Shown: positions 22,719 to 34,103 of the stretch, piece after piece
Position numbering within the stretch: position 1 is the stretch's first letter
Layout: each line of letters begins with the position of its first letter
NCBI GenBank assembly: GCA_014871385.1
Contig: CM026426.1
Location: forward strand, 92,811,927-92,875,926
Source of the DNA: Ceratodon purpureus
Lineage: Eukaryota > Streptophyta > Bryopsida > Pseudoditrichales > Ditrichaceae
Length of the DNA: 64,000 nt
Direction of reading: 5' to 3'
Notes under the pieces: generated by a model
What the model was told of the DNA's origin: nothing
The model's database searches: none
Seen by the model: the letters and a program-made list of their open reading frames with translations, nothing else
Translations under genes and position numbers: made by a program

Positions 22719-24457
22719 CTATCTTGCTAAAGGAACACCCTTTGTCTTGTTAGAAGGTTTTAGCCGGGGCATAAAACAAGGAAAATCCGAACTGTATTCT
22801 ATATGACAAGACAAAGGAGTGGAGATTTTATGTTCAGCCTTACCAAGCACATGTGAGGGCTCTGAATCCAATGTTGCCATCTTTAGAGGCGCTTCACCCT
22901 CAAATGCAGCAAACATTGGTCTCTTTGTCAACATGGACATGTCAGCGTCTTTGTCTGATCTTGCATCCAACTCAACAAGTGGAGTAGAGGACACGTTGGA
23001 AGTGGTGTCTTTGCTGGCTTCTGGCTTTCGTGTTGCCCACACATCAATCCCTCATGTTGCCATCCACCGAGGGTCACCTTCGTGTTTGCAGAGAGGACAC
23101 ACACGACCTCCTGCAAGAAGCTCTGCCTACAAACACCAAGGGCGAAACAAAAAACCTATAGAGAAAAGGAAGCCGGTGTTTGCAACAAACTTGAGGTGGC
23201 ACCGTGGACAAGGTTTGCCTAGCTGAAGAACTCGATCCCCACCCGCATCTAATCCATTGTTTCCATCATGCGGCTTTGGCTTGATGGAGGCTTGAGCAAG
23301 TTTTTTGGCTTTGCACTTCTCTTGGGGGTCTGCGAGTTCCTCCTCCACCTTCTTGTACTTCATTGCAGCCACCTTCACATCCGCCTTGGCTGCAGTCCTG
23401 TCAATTTCAGCCACATCTCACTCCAAGTTGTTTGCCTGAATCTCCCCTCCAACCTTGCGGACCTCCCTATTATTCAAAATCTTCTCCTCCACATCCCCGG
23501 CTTACTGTAGCTCCTTACTCTTCTTCCGCAAGATCATTGCATGCTATTGGAGGCGCTCATCTTCGGCCCTTAAGTGGCAAATCCTCCCATCCAGCTACAA
23601 CAGGGATTGCCGCTTCGTCTGCAGCTCTTTCTCTGCAACTTGAAGCTCGGCCGTCTTACGCACCACCTCCTCAAGCAAGTCTTTGAGCTAAGTGGTAGCA
23701 TTGCCCCTCGTGTCGCCACCAATACTTCCTTCTTGGTGCGGTTCCTTGACGTTGCCAACAAAAGCGGCCCCTCCACCATCACCCCATGTGTCGCATAATT
23801 CATCTTTCAAGAACGTTGCCACCTCCTTGAGAATGCATTCGACCTGATACCGGAGAGCTGGAGGTCTCAACTTCAAGGGATTTAGGGATACGTGCTAGAA
23901 ACGCTCCTCGAGTATCTGAGACGCAGCCCCGGCCCAATTGACAGGGTGCCCCTCCTTGAAATGTTAAATGCTAGCCCGCAAGAATGATTGACTGATGACC
24001 TTGTTGTCCGGAGCTTCCCTATACACCTCCATGTAGCATTGGTTGTACGTCTTCAAGGCTACTACAAACAGCATTGCTTGAAGTAGTGTCGATTTTTGTT
24101 GACACCATCGCCAGGAGGCCATATCTGATCGTACCAAGAGCGACGCACCACAGCTTCGGTGACCTTGTTGAACATGAGTCCTGCATTGTTGAGCCCGAAT
24201 GCCTCCACGAAAAATCTAGGTGGATACTTGGCGTTGTCCCTCCCCAACAACAACGGTGCCTCATCCTGGAGGCGCTCACAGAGCTTTTGCGGAATGCCAT
24301 CCAATTCAAAGGGAGTCTTCCACTCAAAGCTTGTAATCCCTTCCAGTCCTGGCTCCGTCTTAACCTTCGGCAAACCGGGCTGCAGGTCCTCTTCCTTGGC
24401 CACGGCTTTCCCTTTCACGAGGGCTCTGGATCGCCGCTGCCTCTAAATTCCGCTCAT
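22719..24457 (-). pseudogene. R2: domain-A / coiled-coil / RING-like protein, decayed
   Basis: From ATG 24455-24457: MSGI-stop-RQRRSRALVKGKAVAKEE (basic, NLS-like); domain A, FELDGIPQKLCERLQDEAPL (about 24330) and YMEVYREAPDN, SFLRASI, PVNWAGAASQI, NPLKLRPPALRYQVE (23850-24040); a coiled coil (23240-23700); a degenerate RING-like region (CPRC at about 23205, CPLC at about 23090); then RWMAT-stop-GIDVW. Aligned with R1 (GWLGQWGFD) the last TGA replaces Trp. In-frame stops in the stretch I translated are about six TAG, two TAA and two TGA, and there is at least one frameshift near 24062. The CGC/HPHC half of the finger is lost (Cys to Phe, His to Arg), so zinc binding is doubtful in this copy. 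Confidence 0.6.
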
Positions 24458-24829
24458 GTTGGAAACAAGCTGCTCAGCAGAAAAATAGGGCAATAGTTAG
24501 AAAAAGTATACCTGCGAAAGCAATGGCAAGTAAGAAGAAATGTAGACGGAGCAATGGAGAGCAAGAGCTGCGGTAAAAGGAGATAACTAGAGGCAGTGGC
24601 AACAAAGGCAAAAGATTTCTAAACATACCCAAGTTCTCTTCAAAGCGTAAGACCTCCAATTCAAATTCTCCTCAAGCTCAAGACCTTTAAATCACAGCAG
24701 GTCGTAGTCAAAATAATATAAGTATAACTTGCCCTATTGAGTTCTGTTACAAGACGCTTGCTTGCCATGAAACGTAACAGCAACAGAAGTAGGATGCACA
24801 AAGACTTTATTCGTGCAATGTGGCCCATA
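24458..24829. other. Region upstream of R2
   Basis: No coding content. It would contain the R2 leader and promoter if those survive. It ends at the CACTA MITE. Confidence 0.35.
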
Positions 24830-24970
24830 CACTAGTAGAAATATGGTCTTTAAGGACTTGTCCGTATTGACTTAAATGGTCCAAAATGACTCATTTTCAC
24901 TCAATTTGAGTCATTTGGGACCATTTAAGTCAATACGGACAAGTCCTTAAGGACCATATTTCTACTAGTG
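24830..24970. mobile_element. CACTA-type foldback MITE, 141 bp
   Basis: The element begins CACTAGTAGAAATATGGTC and ends with the inverted copy GACCATATTTCTACTAGTG. The two arms pair over about 60 bp with only a couple of mismatches, leaving a short loop around 24898. ATA flanks both sides (24827-24829 and 24971-24973), the 3-bp duplication of CACTA elements. There is no coding capacity. The RNA from either strand would fold into one long hairpin, a possible small-RNA precursor. Confidence 0.9.
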
Positions 24971-24973
24971 ATA

Positions 24974-25959
24974 TCAGATTGTGAGTTCATTGGAAGGGTG
25001 TTGCCACCTAGAACAAAAGAGTTATCATCAAATTGCCATTCCCTGTTGATCCTAAAAAATTATTTTTGTAACTAAACTAGACATTGCGTCCCATCAGTAA
25101 ACTATTATCTTGTTTAAGAGAAAGCAAGAAACAACATCCAAAAATCAATTCGCGAGCCATGCAAAAATAGGTTTGACATTTTGCAATCATTTATTCTAAT
25201 ATAACAATAACCCGTCCTATTCTCACTGTGCACCCTCACTTAATCACAACATTACTAAAGGCGGTGGCAACAAAGGCAGAAGATTTCTAAACATATCCAA
25301 TATGGGAACTCCGATAAAACCCTCTGCTAAACCCTTGACCTAAGTCTTGGACGCCCAACCCCTAAAGCTGGGAATTTTTACTTTCTAGAACTTAAAATTT
25401 GCCATGCAGAAGTAAAAGTGGAAAAGTAAAAGTGGAAAAGTAAAAGTAAAAGTTTTTTTGCTAATCAAATTCCAAGTAAAAGTGGAAATTGGCCTCTTGA
25501 GGTTTCACATTGGAGTCTAATTAAAGCTAAACCTTGATCCCTTTGGATGTGCTTATAGGGTTATACTTTTGGTGAATTTTGGCATTGAGATCTTGAAGAG
25601 AGTATTTTTGAATGATTACTATTGGTAACTCCGGTAAGTTGAACTGTCGAGGGACTCTTGGAATTAGTGAAATCATGAGGCTATACAATTTGGTGGAATC
25701 GTCAGGCTACCAATGTTTAGTAGGAACAGTTCATGACAAACAAGAGCAGGGAAACAAGCAAGAACAGAGAAATGGACAAGAACTATACTACCAAATAACA
25801 AGCTGAAAGTCAAAATTTCATCAGTGATTGAGAGTTTCACCAATAAAGGTGTGATTGGCATTTTGAGGTCTTTCCCTGCCTGCCACTCAACACACTAAAA
25901 ACAATCGTCAAAGAAAATTGATTGTTCGGTGCTTGATTTCTAAAGTCCCTGGCTTCATT
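24974..25959. other. Non-coding stretch with a GTAAAAGTGGAAAA microsatellite
   Basis: A short array of agtaaaagtggaaa units lies at about 25405-25485. The frames present are short and AT-driven. This lies between the MITE and the 3' end of R3. Confidence 0.5.
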
Positions 25960-28027
25960 CTACTGTCCACGTTTTGATTTGAGTTGGCGCAGCTGCTGTT
26001 GGAAACATGTGATATCTGAACTATCGCGCTCTAAGATTGATACCAGCTTGACTGCTTCCTCTTGGGCTGCCTCCAAAGCACCGATGTTGGCAGCAATCGC
26101 TTTGCTGATCTCCCGTTGCTCCTTGTCTACATCTGCCTTCTCTTTAAGCTCTCCGGCTCTAGCAAACTGTCTGCTTCTTTTCTGCAGATCATCCTTCATA
26201 GAATTCAGCCACTCATTCTCTGTTTCCAATGCCAAAATCCGGGCTTGCAAATGAGTGTGAGCTAACTTCTTCTTGTTTAGCGCAGATGCAAATTGCTGGA
26301 GTTCTGAAGTCTTCAATTTCAACGCCTTTAGAAATGCGTCCACTTTCCTTGCACCAGTGACAACACTTTTAGCCATTGATTGCAAGAAGCCGCCATTTCT
26401 ACAAAGAATACAAATACTCTACATGGCATACCAAAGAGTTTGAAGCACGTGACCAAGAAAGGATTCAACACTGCCTTCTCAGCCACAACTTAAACATATT
26501 ATACTCAATGTGTACATAGTTTGAAATAATCAATAATTAGGCAAAAACATGAGCGAAGTAGTAAGTGTGACTTACACGAACTTGAATTTCCACCAGTTGT
26601 TGCCTCCAAACTCTTCTTCACGTTGGAGACATCCTCCTCCATCTCTGCTGTAAGAGGGAACCCAAATTGAGCCATCCAAGCTCCAGTGAAGGATGTACCA
26701 CAGCGTGAACAACTGGGTCGCTTTAACTGTAGCAACACTGCAATGTTCGTTGGATGAAATCCACACCCACAAGAACCGACAACAATAGCACACGCTACAA
26801 ATCCATGTTTCCCTCACCATGTGCACAGTTTCAATTTTGACTCAATTGGCAACTCATGCAACGACATCCTTGTTGGAAACAGAAATGGAGCTCTTGTTTG
26901 CAGCATCAAGGTGAAATTTTGAAGGTTCTACAACTTCTCCTTATTTGTGATAATGGCACGTGCTGCTCGTTCAACTGCATTGGCAGCCTTTGGCAACTTC
27001 GTAGCCTCAATGACTAGTATGGATTCCTCCGTTGCTGTTGCGAATCCGACATACCAATCAGCTTCTCCAATAATTCCTTTCCCTCACGCCACTTCTGCGC
27101 GGACAGTTGGTTGGTACCTCTTCGTTTAAGCTCATTTGCTACTGCTGCAGCTTCCTTATTCTCCTCTTGAATCGCACTCATCTGTTTCCCATTGGAGAGA
27201 AGTGCTTCTTTCAACTTAATCACAGTCTTCAGCAGATCGTCTTGGACAGCCATTGCTTCTTCCTGAAGCTTGTAACTATCTCTCAAAGCTGTCTCTACCT
27301 CGCGTATATCCTAATCTCTCTGCGATTTAGGCAATTTAGGGTGTTTAGGGGAGCTAATTTTCTTGCATCCAATTGTCACTTTGTTGGCAACAACGATGGC
27401 GCACAAGGAGGCCAGTTGCTCCTGCATTGCCATAGGGCCTAATTTGTAGCGGATTAGGGACTTAGTGGCCATTCAAATTTTGTGCCTCTTGATTGCCTCT
27501 GCCACCCAGTCAACCTCAAGTTTGTGTACAAATGTCGCAAAGCAAGCGCGTAAGAACCTCATAGAAAAGGAACTGTTGGTCGGGTGGCCTCCATATACAA
27601 GCCTGTAGTGTTCACAAAATTGTGCGGCTTGATCTCGGTCAACACAGTTGTCAATAGGAAACCTGTACTTGTCTGTTGAAGGCGACCACTTTGTGAGAAT
27701 TTTGGCGTCAAATACAGCTGCCAGCGTCTGGACTTGGTCCAGCTGAATACCATGGTCACAAAGTCTACAAACAAGGGTGAAGAATCGCTCATCATAGACA
27801 CCCTCAAGGCCTTAAAGCATGGGCGCCACAACATACATTTGTTGTTAAAGATCTTGCAGAATTCCATCCAACATAATCGGCTCTAGGAGTTCATTGCTGA
27901 TAATGTCTCCCTTGCAGTCTCCAACATCGTTGGGGCCTGTTTGCATTGCGGCCTCGGTGTGAATTGCATCTGCTCCATCGTGAAGCTGCTTTGACTTCCC
28001 TCTACACTTTCGAATGGGTCTCCTCAT
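25960..28027 (-). pseudogene. R3: domain-A / coiled-coil / RING-like protein, decayed
   Basis: From ATG 28025-28027: MRRPIRKCRGKSKQL (basic), then domain A: LDGILQDL-stop-QQMYVVAPML-stop-GLEGVYDERFF (both stops TAA), then EHYRLVYGGHPTN and SMRFLRACFATFVH (27550-27640). A coiled coil follows at 27014-27286, then a RING-like finger at 26690-26800 (GSCGCGFHP ... PSCSRC) with GAWMAQFGFP matching GWLGQWGFD of R1. After a likely intron (donor T|GTAAGT near 26575, acceptor TTGTAG near 26400), a second long coiled coil of about 130 residues (25960-26385) ends the protein. R1 and R2 do not have this last part. Frames change several times, so the copy is not functional as read. Confidence 0.6.
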
Positions 28028-28191
28028 ATCTACAACAAGATTTAAGGCACTCAACTTCTAATACAACTAGAAGCCACAACTGAATACAACATCTAATTCA
28101 AAGGCCATACAAACTCAAATGGCAACAACTTATACATACAACAACATAGTAGAATCGTTACTAGCAACAGAGGCAATGGTGACAACATCAC

Positions 28192-28766
28192 TATGGCACT
28201 TCAACATCTACAACAAGCTCAATGGTTCTAAAATAGTAAACTAAATAGAATTACCTTGTGTTGCGTAATACTATCTGCACTCCCTTTCCGCAACTTTAGA
28301 AGTTGACAAATGTATTGCAGCCCTAAAGTTTCCCTTAAAAAAATCTACAACCCACCTAAAATAAGTTCGAAATAATTTTTGGACTCAATCTATCACTTAC
28401 ACATGTAGACCACAATACAAAGTGCTGTTAATACGACAAAAGTCCTACCCATTAGCAACCAACAAGAGAATTCCAACAAAAGGAAAAAAAACAGCATGGT
28501 AACAACGCTCACCTGGTTGGAAGGATTACTGCGTAGGAGGTTGTTGAGAAGTTCCAAACAGTCCTGAAATACAAAATGGTAATAAATCGCTATTAAGTGC
28601 TCAATGATCAAACCACACAAAAGAACACAAATACAAATTATATCTAAAATTAGTAACAGTGGCAACGATGACAATTAGCAACAGTAGCAACGATGACAAC
28701 AAGATTCGAGGCACTTCAACATCTACAACAAGCTCAATGGTTCTTAATTAGTATACTAAATAGAAT
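28192..28766. repeat. Direct repeat, about 56 bp, copies 516 bp apart
   Basis: The sequence gcacttcaacatctacaaca followed by agctcaatggttct...tagtaaactaaatagaat is present at 28195-28250 and again, slightly changed, at 28711-28766. Nothing coding lies between. It may be the relic of an older tandem duplication upstream of R3. Confidence 0.7.
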
Positions 28767-29661
28767 ATCTTTGCCAGTTCTAGCATTCCCAAAAAGAAAT
28801 TCTACATCTCAAAACACATTGTATATGCACCATTAGAGAGTACTCACTACACCACCAAAACTGCAAAAAACAAAACTGCCAATATAACAAACTGATCTCC
28901 ATTCAATCACATACTCATCCCAATCTTTCTCATATCCATGCAAAATGCCAACAAGACGATCACTCTCCCAACTCATACCTCTAACAAGAAAAAAGATCAA
29001 AACCAATCTATCTCATCTTAAGCAATCTAAAGTATCAGTTTTCAAAAACCAGCAGTGATCAGCTGCAGCATAGCGACAAAAAGGACAAGACGAAAATGGA
29101 GATAACAATACCTTCAATAAGAAAAAAAAAAAAAGTTGCAGCTGAAACTATTGACCTCCAAATCCCGCCTACACAAATAGGAGACGCACCAATCTTTGGC
29201 TTCAAAGTTCATTGTCCGTTTTGATGCAAAATGCAGTTGGTAGCTATGACATGGGAATGAAAAACTCTTTGTGTTTGTGTTTGCTAGCAACAACTCATGC
29301 ATACGACAACGCAGTGGCAACGATGCTTGTTGGGTGCGGCAGTAGCAACTAAGACTGTATACTGAGTTTGAAACCCCTAATCTTACAATGCGATCTTTGC
29401 TGCCATAGTCTGGAGCAGGGGTTGGGAGTATGCCGGGACAAATTCATTACAGCACTTGCTTTGATGCCAACATCTTCAGTGATCTCACTCATTTAAGTCT
29501 CATTGTTTTGAGCTGAACTCCTGAAGCGGTCTCGCTTCACTCAATCGCATTGTCATCACTATGCCAACAGGGCTGCTAAATAGCCATCCTTGAGCAGTGA
29601 TGAATTGCTATTGCTGATGATGACATTTTTTTGGGATGAGATTTTTAAATATTATTTGGTG
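28767..29661. other. AT-rich non-coding stretch
   Basis: No gene, no clear repeat; short frames only. Confidence 0.5.
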
Positions 29662-30343
29662 CTTTTCATCTTTTTCTTTCTTTGCGACATTCTTAAATAT
29701 CGTTTTACCATGTTTTTATTTCTTATGTGATTTCCGTTGTTCGTAAAGATCATTCAATAATTTATTTTTATTTTATTGGTTTTCTAAATATTTGTTTTTT
29801 CATGTCATTCTTTTCATTGAGTTACTTGTTTTTAAATATGATCTAGCGATTAATTTTTAAAATAGCTCATGGCATTTTAAAATGCTCTACATGCTTTGGA
29901 TTCTTTTTCTTTTTGTGTGACATTCTTAAATTTCATTTTCTCGTTTTCATCTTTTATATATTTTCATCATTCTTTTCAATCATTCAATGATTGTTTTTTT
30001 CATTTTTTTACAATTTTAAATATTTTTTTTTTCATTTCATTCTTTTATTTAATTTACACATTTTTTAAAAGGATCTAGTGATTACTTGTTTAAGTAGCTT
30101 TTGGCATCTTTGAATATCATTGATGCAATTCATGCTTTTTTATTTTCAAATATCATTTGATGCTTTTTTAATCTATCTATGTGCATTTTTCTCAACTTCT
30201 CAATTCCAATTTAATATTTCTAATGTTTTTTTGATCTAACATTTGAATCGCAATGGGTCTTTGTGAAGTTGATTCTTTTTTGTGTTGTTAATTTTCTATC
30301 TTGTGCATTTTTCTCAACTTCTCAATTCCAATTTTACATTTCT
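29662..30343. repeat. T-rich tandem duplication and short direct repeats
   Basis: Two diverged copies of a unit of about 220 bp, at about 29662-29880 and 29906-30112, share the order ttctttttcttt...gacattcttaaat, tcattcaat, tttaaatat, tttcatt(t/g)cattctttt, gatctag(c/t)gatta, ttggcat. A 40-bp direct repeat (gtgcatttttctcaacttct and on) follows at 30181-30220 and 30303-30343. All of it is T-rich and non-coding. Confidence 0.65.
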
Positions 30344-30745
30344 TTTAAGCTTTTAAGTTTTAAGGTTTTAACCGTTTGACCATAGACATTTGTGATTTCA
30401 TTTCCGGATGTAGATTATCAGAGAGCAATAAAATGCTTCTTTATTTGCACCAAATTAGTAGGAGATGCGGATCTTGAAGATCCGAATTTCAATTATTTCG
30501 TAAATACATGCAATCCTAAGGGATTTTGCGACCAAGACATGGAACGCCTTCCTTTATCCATAATGGTATATTGCTCATGAAAGAAGAATCCGACCATCAC
30601 TATCCAAAATGCAATCCATAACAACTCTCTCACCATTGAAGATTCCACCATTGCAATCCATAATGCAATCAAACACACTCTCACCACTGAAGTCTTTGTA
30701 GAGTCCACAATCTTAGGTGTGGGATGGACATCTAGATGTAAGAAT
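30344..30745. other. Flank of the 17.9-kb CACTA element
   Basis: Non-coding. Short direct repeats built on gcaatc(c)ata and ctctcacca(t/c)tgaag lie at 30607-30700. The ACT duplication ends this flank. Confidence 0.45.
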
Positions 30746-30748
30746 ACT
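30746..30748. repeat. Target-site duplication ACT (left copy)
   Basis: ACT directly precedes CACTAGTG; the partner is at 48650-48652. Confidence 0.8.
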
Positions 30749-31250
30749 CACTAGTGCAAACTGCGCACTTCTCCACGCAGTGACTCCACCTGGGAGTGCT
30801 ACTGGGTGGACTGGGGGTGGAGTCGCAAATAGAAAACCCAATCTGATTGGCGCAGAGTTGTCGATGGTCATTTTGGGTGCCATGGGTGTGTGTGGTCAGA
30901 TGAGCAGTGACTTTGGGATCGGGAATCACTCCTGCCACACTGCATTTTGAGGGGTTCCAGTCCTGGGCTTCTTAAAATGGATTGCAGTAGATATTAGGGT
31001 AGGGTAGGTGTAACTTTGTCCATGGTGATTTCGTGGTCGCGATGGATTTTCTGGAGGATGACGAAATTCATCCCTGGTGGGTCACTGCAGATTGTGTAAT
31101 TAACCTCGCGCGGTTATCGCCGTTTGGTTATTGAGGTCCGCTGCATACCCGGTCATTTGGATTCTGAGTTTGGTTTAGGGTGTAATCCACCGGGTAGCCG
31201 TTCGAAAACGTTGATATTATGGACGTCTGTTTACACTGGGTCTATCAATT
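30749..31250. promoter_or_regulatory. Left subterminal repeat zone of the 17.9-kb CACTA
   Basis: GC-richer than its flank, with GACTCCAC (30782-30789) and its complement GTGGAGTC (30817-30824), TGGGTGGACTGG, and later CCGGT/ACCGGG words (about 31150-31195). CACTA elements carry such subterminal arrays as binding sites for TNPA-type proteins; that role here is inferred from position and from the matching zone at the other end. Confidence 0.5.
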
Positions 31251-31320
31251 AAGAAGTTAACGATTGCATGATTTGCAACAAGAGGTTGTACATATCAACT
31301 ATTCTCTCGTTTATTCACAA

Positions 31321-31824
31321 TTACTTGTGTCTACTGTGCAATTCAGTCGTATCAGTGGTAGCGCTTGGAGAATTCAAGGTGGGTTGGTCAATACTGCGAA
31401 GTTCACCGTCAGTGGTAGATTCCAAGCTTTCGGTGTTGCCCAAGTCGAGGTCGTGAACAATATTCTTGGTAACAGGCTCGGTGTCGAGATTGACAAAAGA
31501 AGCCACATGTGTGTGAACTTCGGGTAAGGGTAGAGACGGCAAGTGAAGGCATTGGTCTCGAGTAGCGACGCATTGCTTAGTGTGGCATGCTGGACCTTCG
31601 TCGAAGTCATCTTTGATGGCGTTCAGGGCAGCGTCAAGGTCGTCAAAATTCCATATCTTCACTAAACACCCGTCGATCGAGAGCCTCAGCGGTGATCCGT
31701 TGCTGTCAACTAGCATTCCCGGGTACATAGCATTATCGAATGCTGGAGACAAGTTTGAGGTAGGGGGGATGTGCCTCACACATTCGCCATCGCGGCTGGT
31801 CATCGAAGAAGGGGAAGTTGCCAT
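31321..31824 (-). CDS. Unrecognised 167-residue protein on the CACTA left arm
   Basis: An intact frame from ATG 31822-31824 (MATSPSSMTSRDGECVRH) to the stop at 31321. The middle contains LVDSNGSPLRLSIDGCLVKI and FDDLDAALNAIKDDFDEG, the latter probably helical. The rest is Ser/Thr/Asp-rich and probably disordered. There is no zinc motif, membrane segment or catalytic motif that I recognise. It is the gene nearest the left terminus and runs in the same direction as the two genes to its right and the transposase. It could be the last exon of a longer gene, as nothing fixes the start except the ATG. Being inside the element, it would move with it. Confidence 0.45.
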   Translation of the reverse strand: MATSPSSMTSRDGECVRHIPPTSNLSPAFDNAMYPGMLVDSNGSPLRLSIDGCLVKIWNFDDLDAALNAIKDDFDEGPACHTKQCVATRDQCLHLPSLPLPEVHTHVASFVNLDTEPVTKNIVHDLDLGNTESLESTTDGELRSIDQPTLNSPSATTDTTELHSRHK

Positions 31825-32360
31825 GTCCAAAAAGAAGAAATGCGTAAGGTGTTGGGAGGGTTATATTGAGCCCACAATCGGATGATTGACACTGTTCCCT
31901 AGAGGTTTAGAACCCCGGAAATTCAGAGTTCTGTTAGGGTCTGCCGAAATTTCTAACAATCAGACTAAAACCCTAATTGATCGCGGGGTGCTGCATGAGC
32001 TTCCCATCGACTGAATTTGACACGAATCCGATCATGTTTTGAACACGGACCAATGAATTGAAGTAGGAGATGAGGATTAAAACCGAAATAGAGGCCTAAA
32101 TATTTACATAGTCCACCTTAAATTGCAGTCTGTGGAGAGTTCAAAGACTTAAAACTGTAAGTTCGTCCTCGTGTTAAGAGCTTGCATTGTCAATTGCATA
32201 ACAAAAACTTATGAGGTTCTAGTGTGCACCTAAATTGTCTCTAATCCTACCATCTAGTAGTACTTGGTGTGAAATTCACAACTTAAACACATATCCATTC
32301 CGATCAACCATAGTACAATACGGTCTAGGAAATTGAGCGCCGACGCAGAAGGATCTCGAG

Positions 32361-33570
32361 TTACTCTTCACCTGTCTTCACGTACCGCAGTACAGATTCA
32401 ATTCGGAGTAGAGATAATTCATGTGTCTCAGCAATCTCCTTCGCAGTTCTCTCCAGTTCACGCAGCTCTGCATGCAAAGATTGAATTGCTGCCTCTTGGT
32501 CTTTGATGCAATCAGAGCAGAATGATCGCTGATTACGCAAGAATTGGAGAACCTTCTGTGCCTCGGTGACAGTATCGTTGTCAAGATGAGAGGGGCCCTT
32601 CCGTTTGCCACTGGCTCTGCCGGATGCCATTTCCTGGGCACGTATGCGATTTTTGTACGCACGCCCATGATCCATGCTCAATTTGTGATGTCGAACTTCG
32701 AGCTCATGCAGCACCTCCCCAGCGTGTTGTATGGCCGTGCGTTTCTGAGCGATGAGAGACTGCTGGTCTTTGTTCAGCTTGTTGATGTGATGCTTTTTTT
32801 TCTTGGCAGCATGTTCAATCTCGCCCTGGAGGAGCCATAATCCTTTGAGGAACTTCTTCGAGACAGATGGACCATCGGAGGGGCTGTCGACAAAGGGTGA
32901 CTCTTCGGCATCTTCAATCTTCACCGGGACGGAATTAGGGATTGTAACAGCGGGGGCTGAGGCGGTTGCCTGCAAGATTGTGAAATTTACACAATGGTTA
33001 GAACTGCGCATCGAGGTATTACGTGAGCACTAACAGGGGATAAATCAAATACAAACATGGAGTTTAATTTAGGTAAGAACGAAGATATACCTGGTCAGTG
33101 GGGTGCGCTGCACAGAGATCGATGACAATGCCGGCTCGGGGGAACACCTTCGGCCATACAAACGGAAGCGGATGAGTAACCTCGCGAAATTTTGGGAGGA
33201 CTTCGAACGGGGTCTTCTTCTAGCCGGGGAAGCAGCGTTTTATGGCAAAGGCACACCAATTAACGCATATACCTTGTAACTCAACCATGAGGCCCCATGC
33301 AAAGTGCAGCGGTAGACGCGAGGGATCGGCGATTTCCCTTTGGTGCACTCGCTCGTACAATTCTTTGACATAGTTGTTGTAAACTACTCCGTCTTCGGCC
33401 CGGAGACCATAGCCATCTTCAAGTTTTTCGCCCCAGTATACTACGATTGCCTCTTTGCGGTACATGTGCACGTTCGTTGAGTTGCCAGGGATGAACGATC
33501 CTTCAGTCAGCAACATGGTGTCACAGAACCAAACACGCCATGTCTCTATTGCCTCGACGCGTCTCGGCAT
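32361..33570 (-). CDS. Two-exon domain-A-like / coiled-coil protein on the CACTA left arm, one in-frame TAG
   Basis: Exon 1, 33091-33570, starts at ATG (MPRRVEAIETWRVWFCD); its donor is CAG|GTATAT and the acceptor is TTGCAG before 32969, phase 0. Exon 2, 32361-32969, ends in TAA. Total 362 codons, with a single TAG at 33220-33222 (KRCFPG-stop-KKTPFEV), where Gln fits. Exon 1 holds YVKELYERV followed by GICVNWCAFAIKRCF. Aligned by eye with R2 (YMEVYREA ... PVNWAGAASQI), this suggests a distant domain A. Exon 2 has an acidic linker (KIEDAEESPFVDS), then a long Lys/Glu/Arg coiled coil (residues about 200-355) with a basic patch GRASGKRKGPSH. No RING finger is present. A nuclear accessory protein of the transposon is a reasonable guess. 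Confidence 0.55.
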
Positions 33571-34103
33571 GGTGGACTCGGAAACTGTCAAGAGGAGAAG
33601 ACGGCAATTAGAACTCAGAGGCACTGACGATGATGGAAGAAGAGCTCGAGGGAATCGAAGGCAGGAGGTGTCTGAGGCAGTTGAAGGAGAGTTAGAAATA
33701 CAATTGTCGGGAGGCACGAACTAAGCAAATAGGTTGGAAACCTCGACAGTACTATGCTGCAAGTTGTGAAAATGCATTAATAAGAGTAGGCTAACTCATA
33801 ACGATAATAGTACAGTGAGTTGATGAGACTTGGGACTACTATGTGCTGTACGCACTCATGAAAATGTCCAAAGATTTTACAATCTAATACAAATCAGATC
33901 GTAGGTATAAATGTGGTTTAGAAATTAATGTGACGTTCATTTTAATTGGAGGCGGTCTGGATTTTATGTATTAACATCGCTGATCATACGGGTCACGTCC
34001 GTATATCGACCCCTGCAATACAACACGCAACGAGTCAACATTGAGCAATGCATTCAATGAGCTACGAGCATTAGAAATTGCACACACGCTTCCTTAAAAG
34101 GGA
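33571..34103. other. Spacer on the CACTA left arm
   Basis: No coding content beyond the 5' region of the gene at 32361-33570. AT-rich around 33730-34090. Confidence 0.4.
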
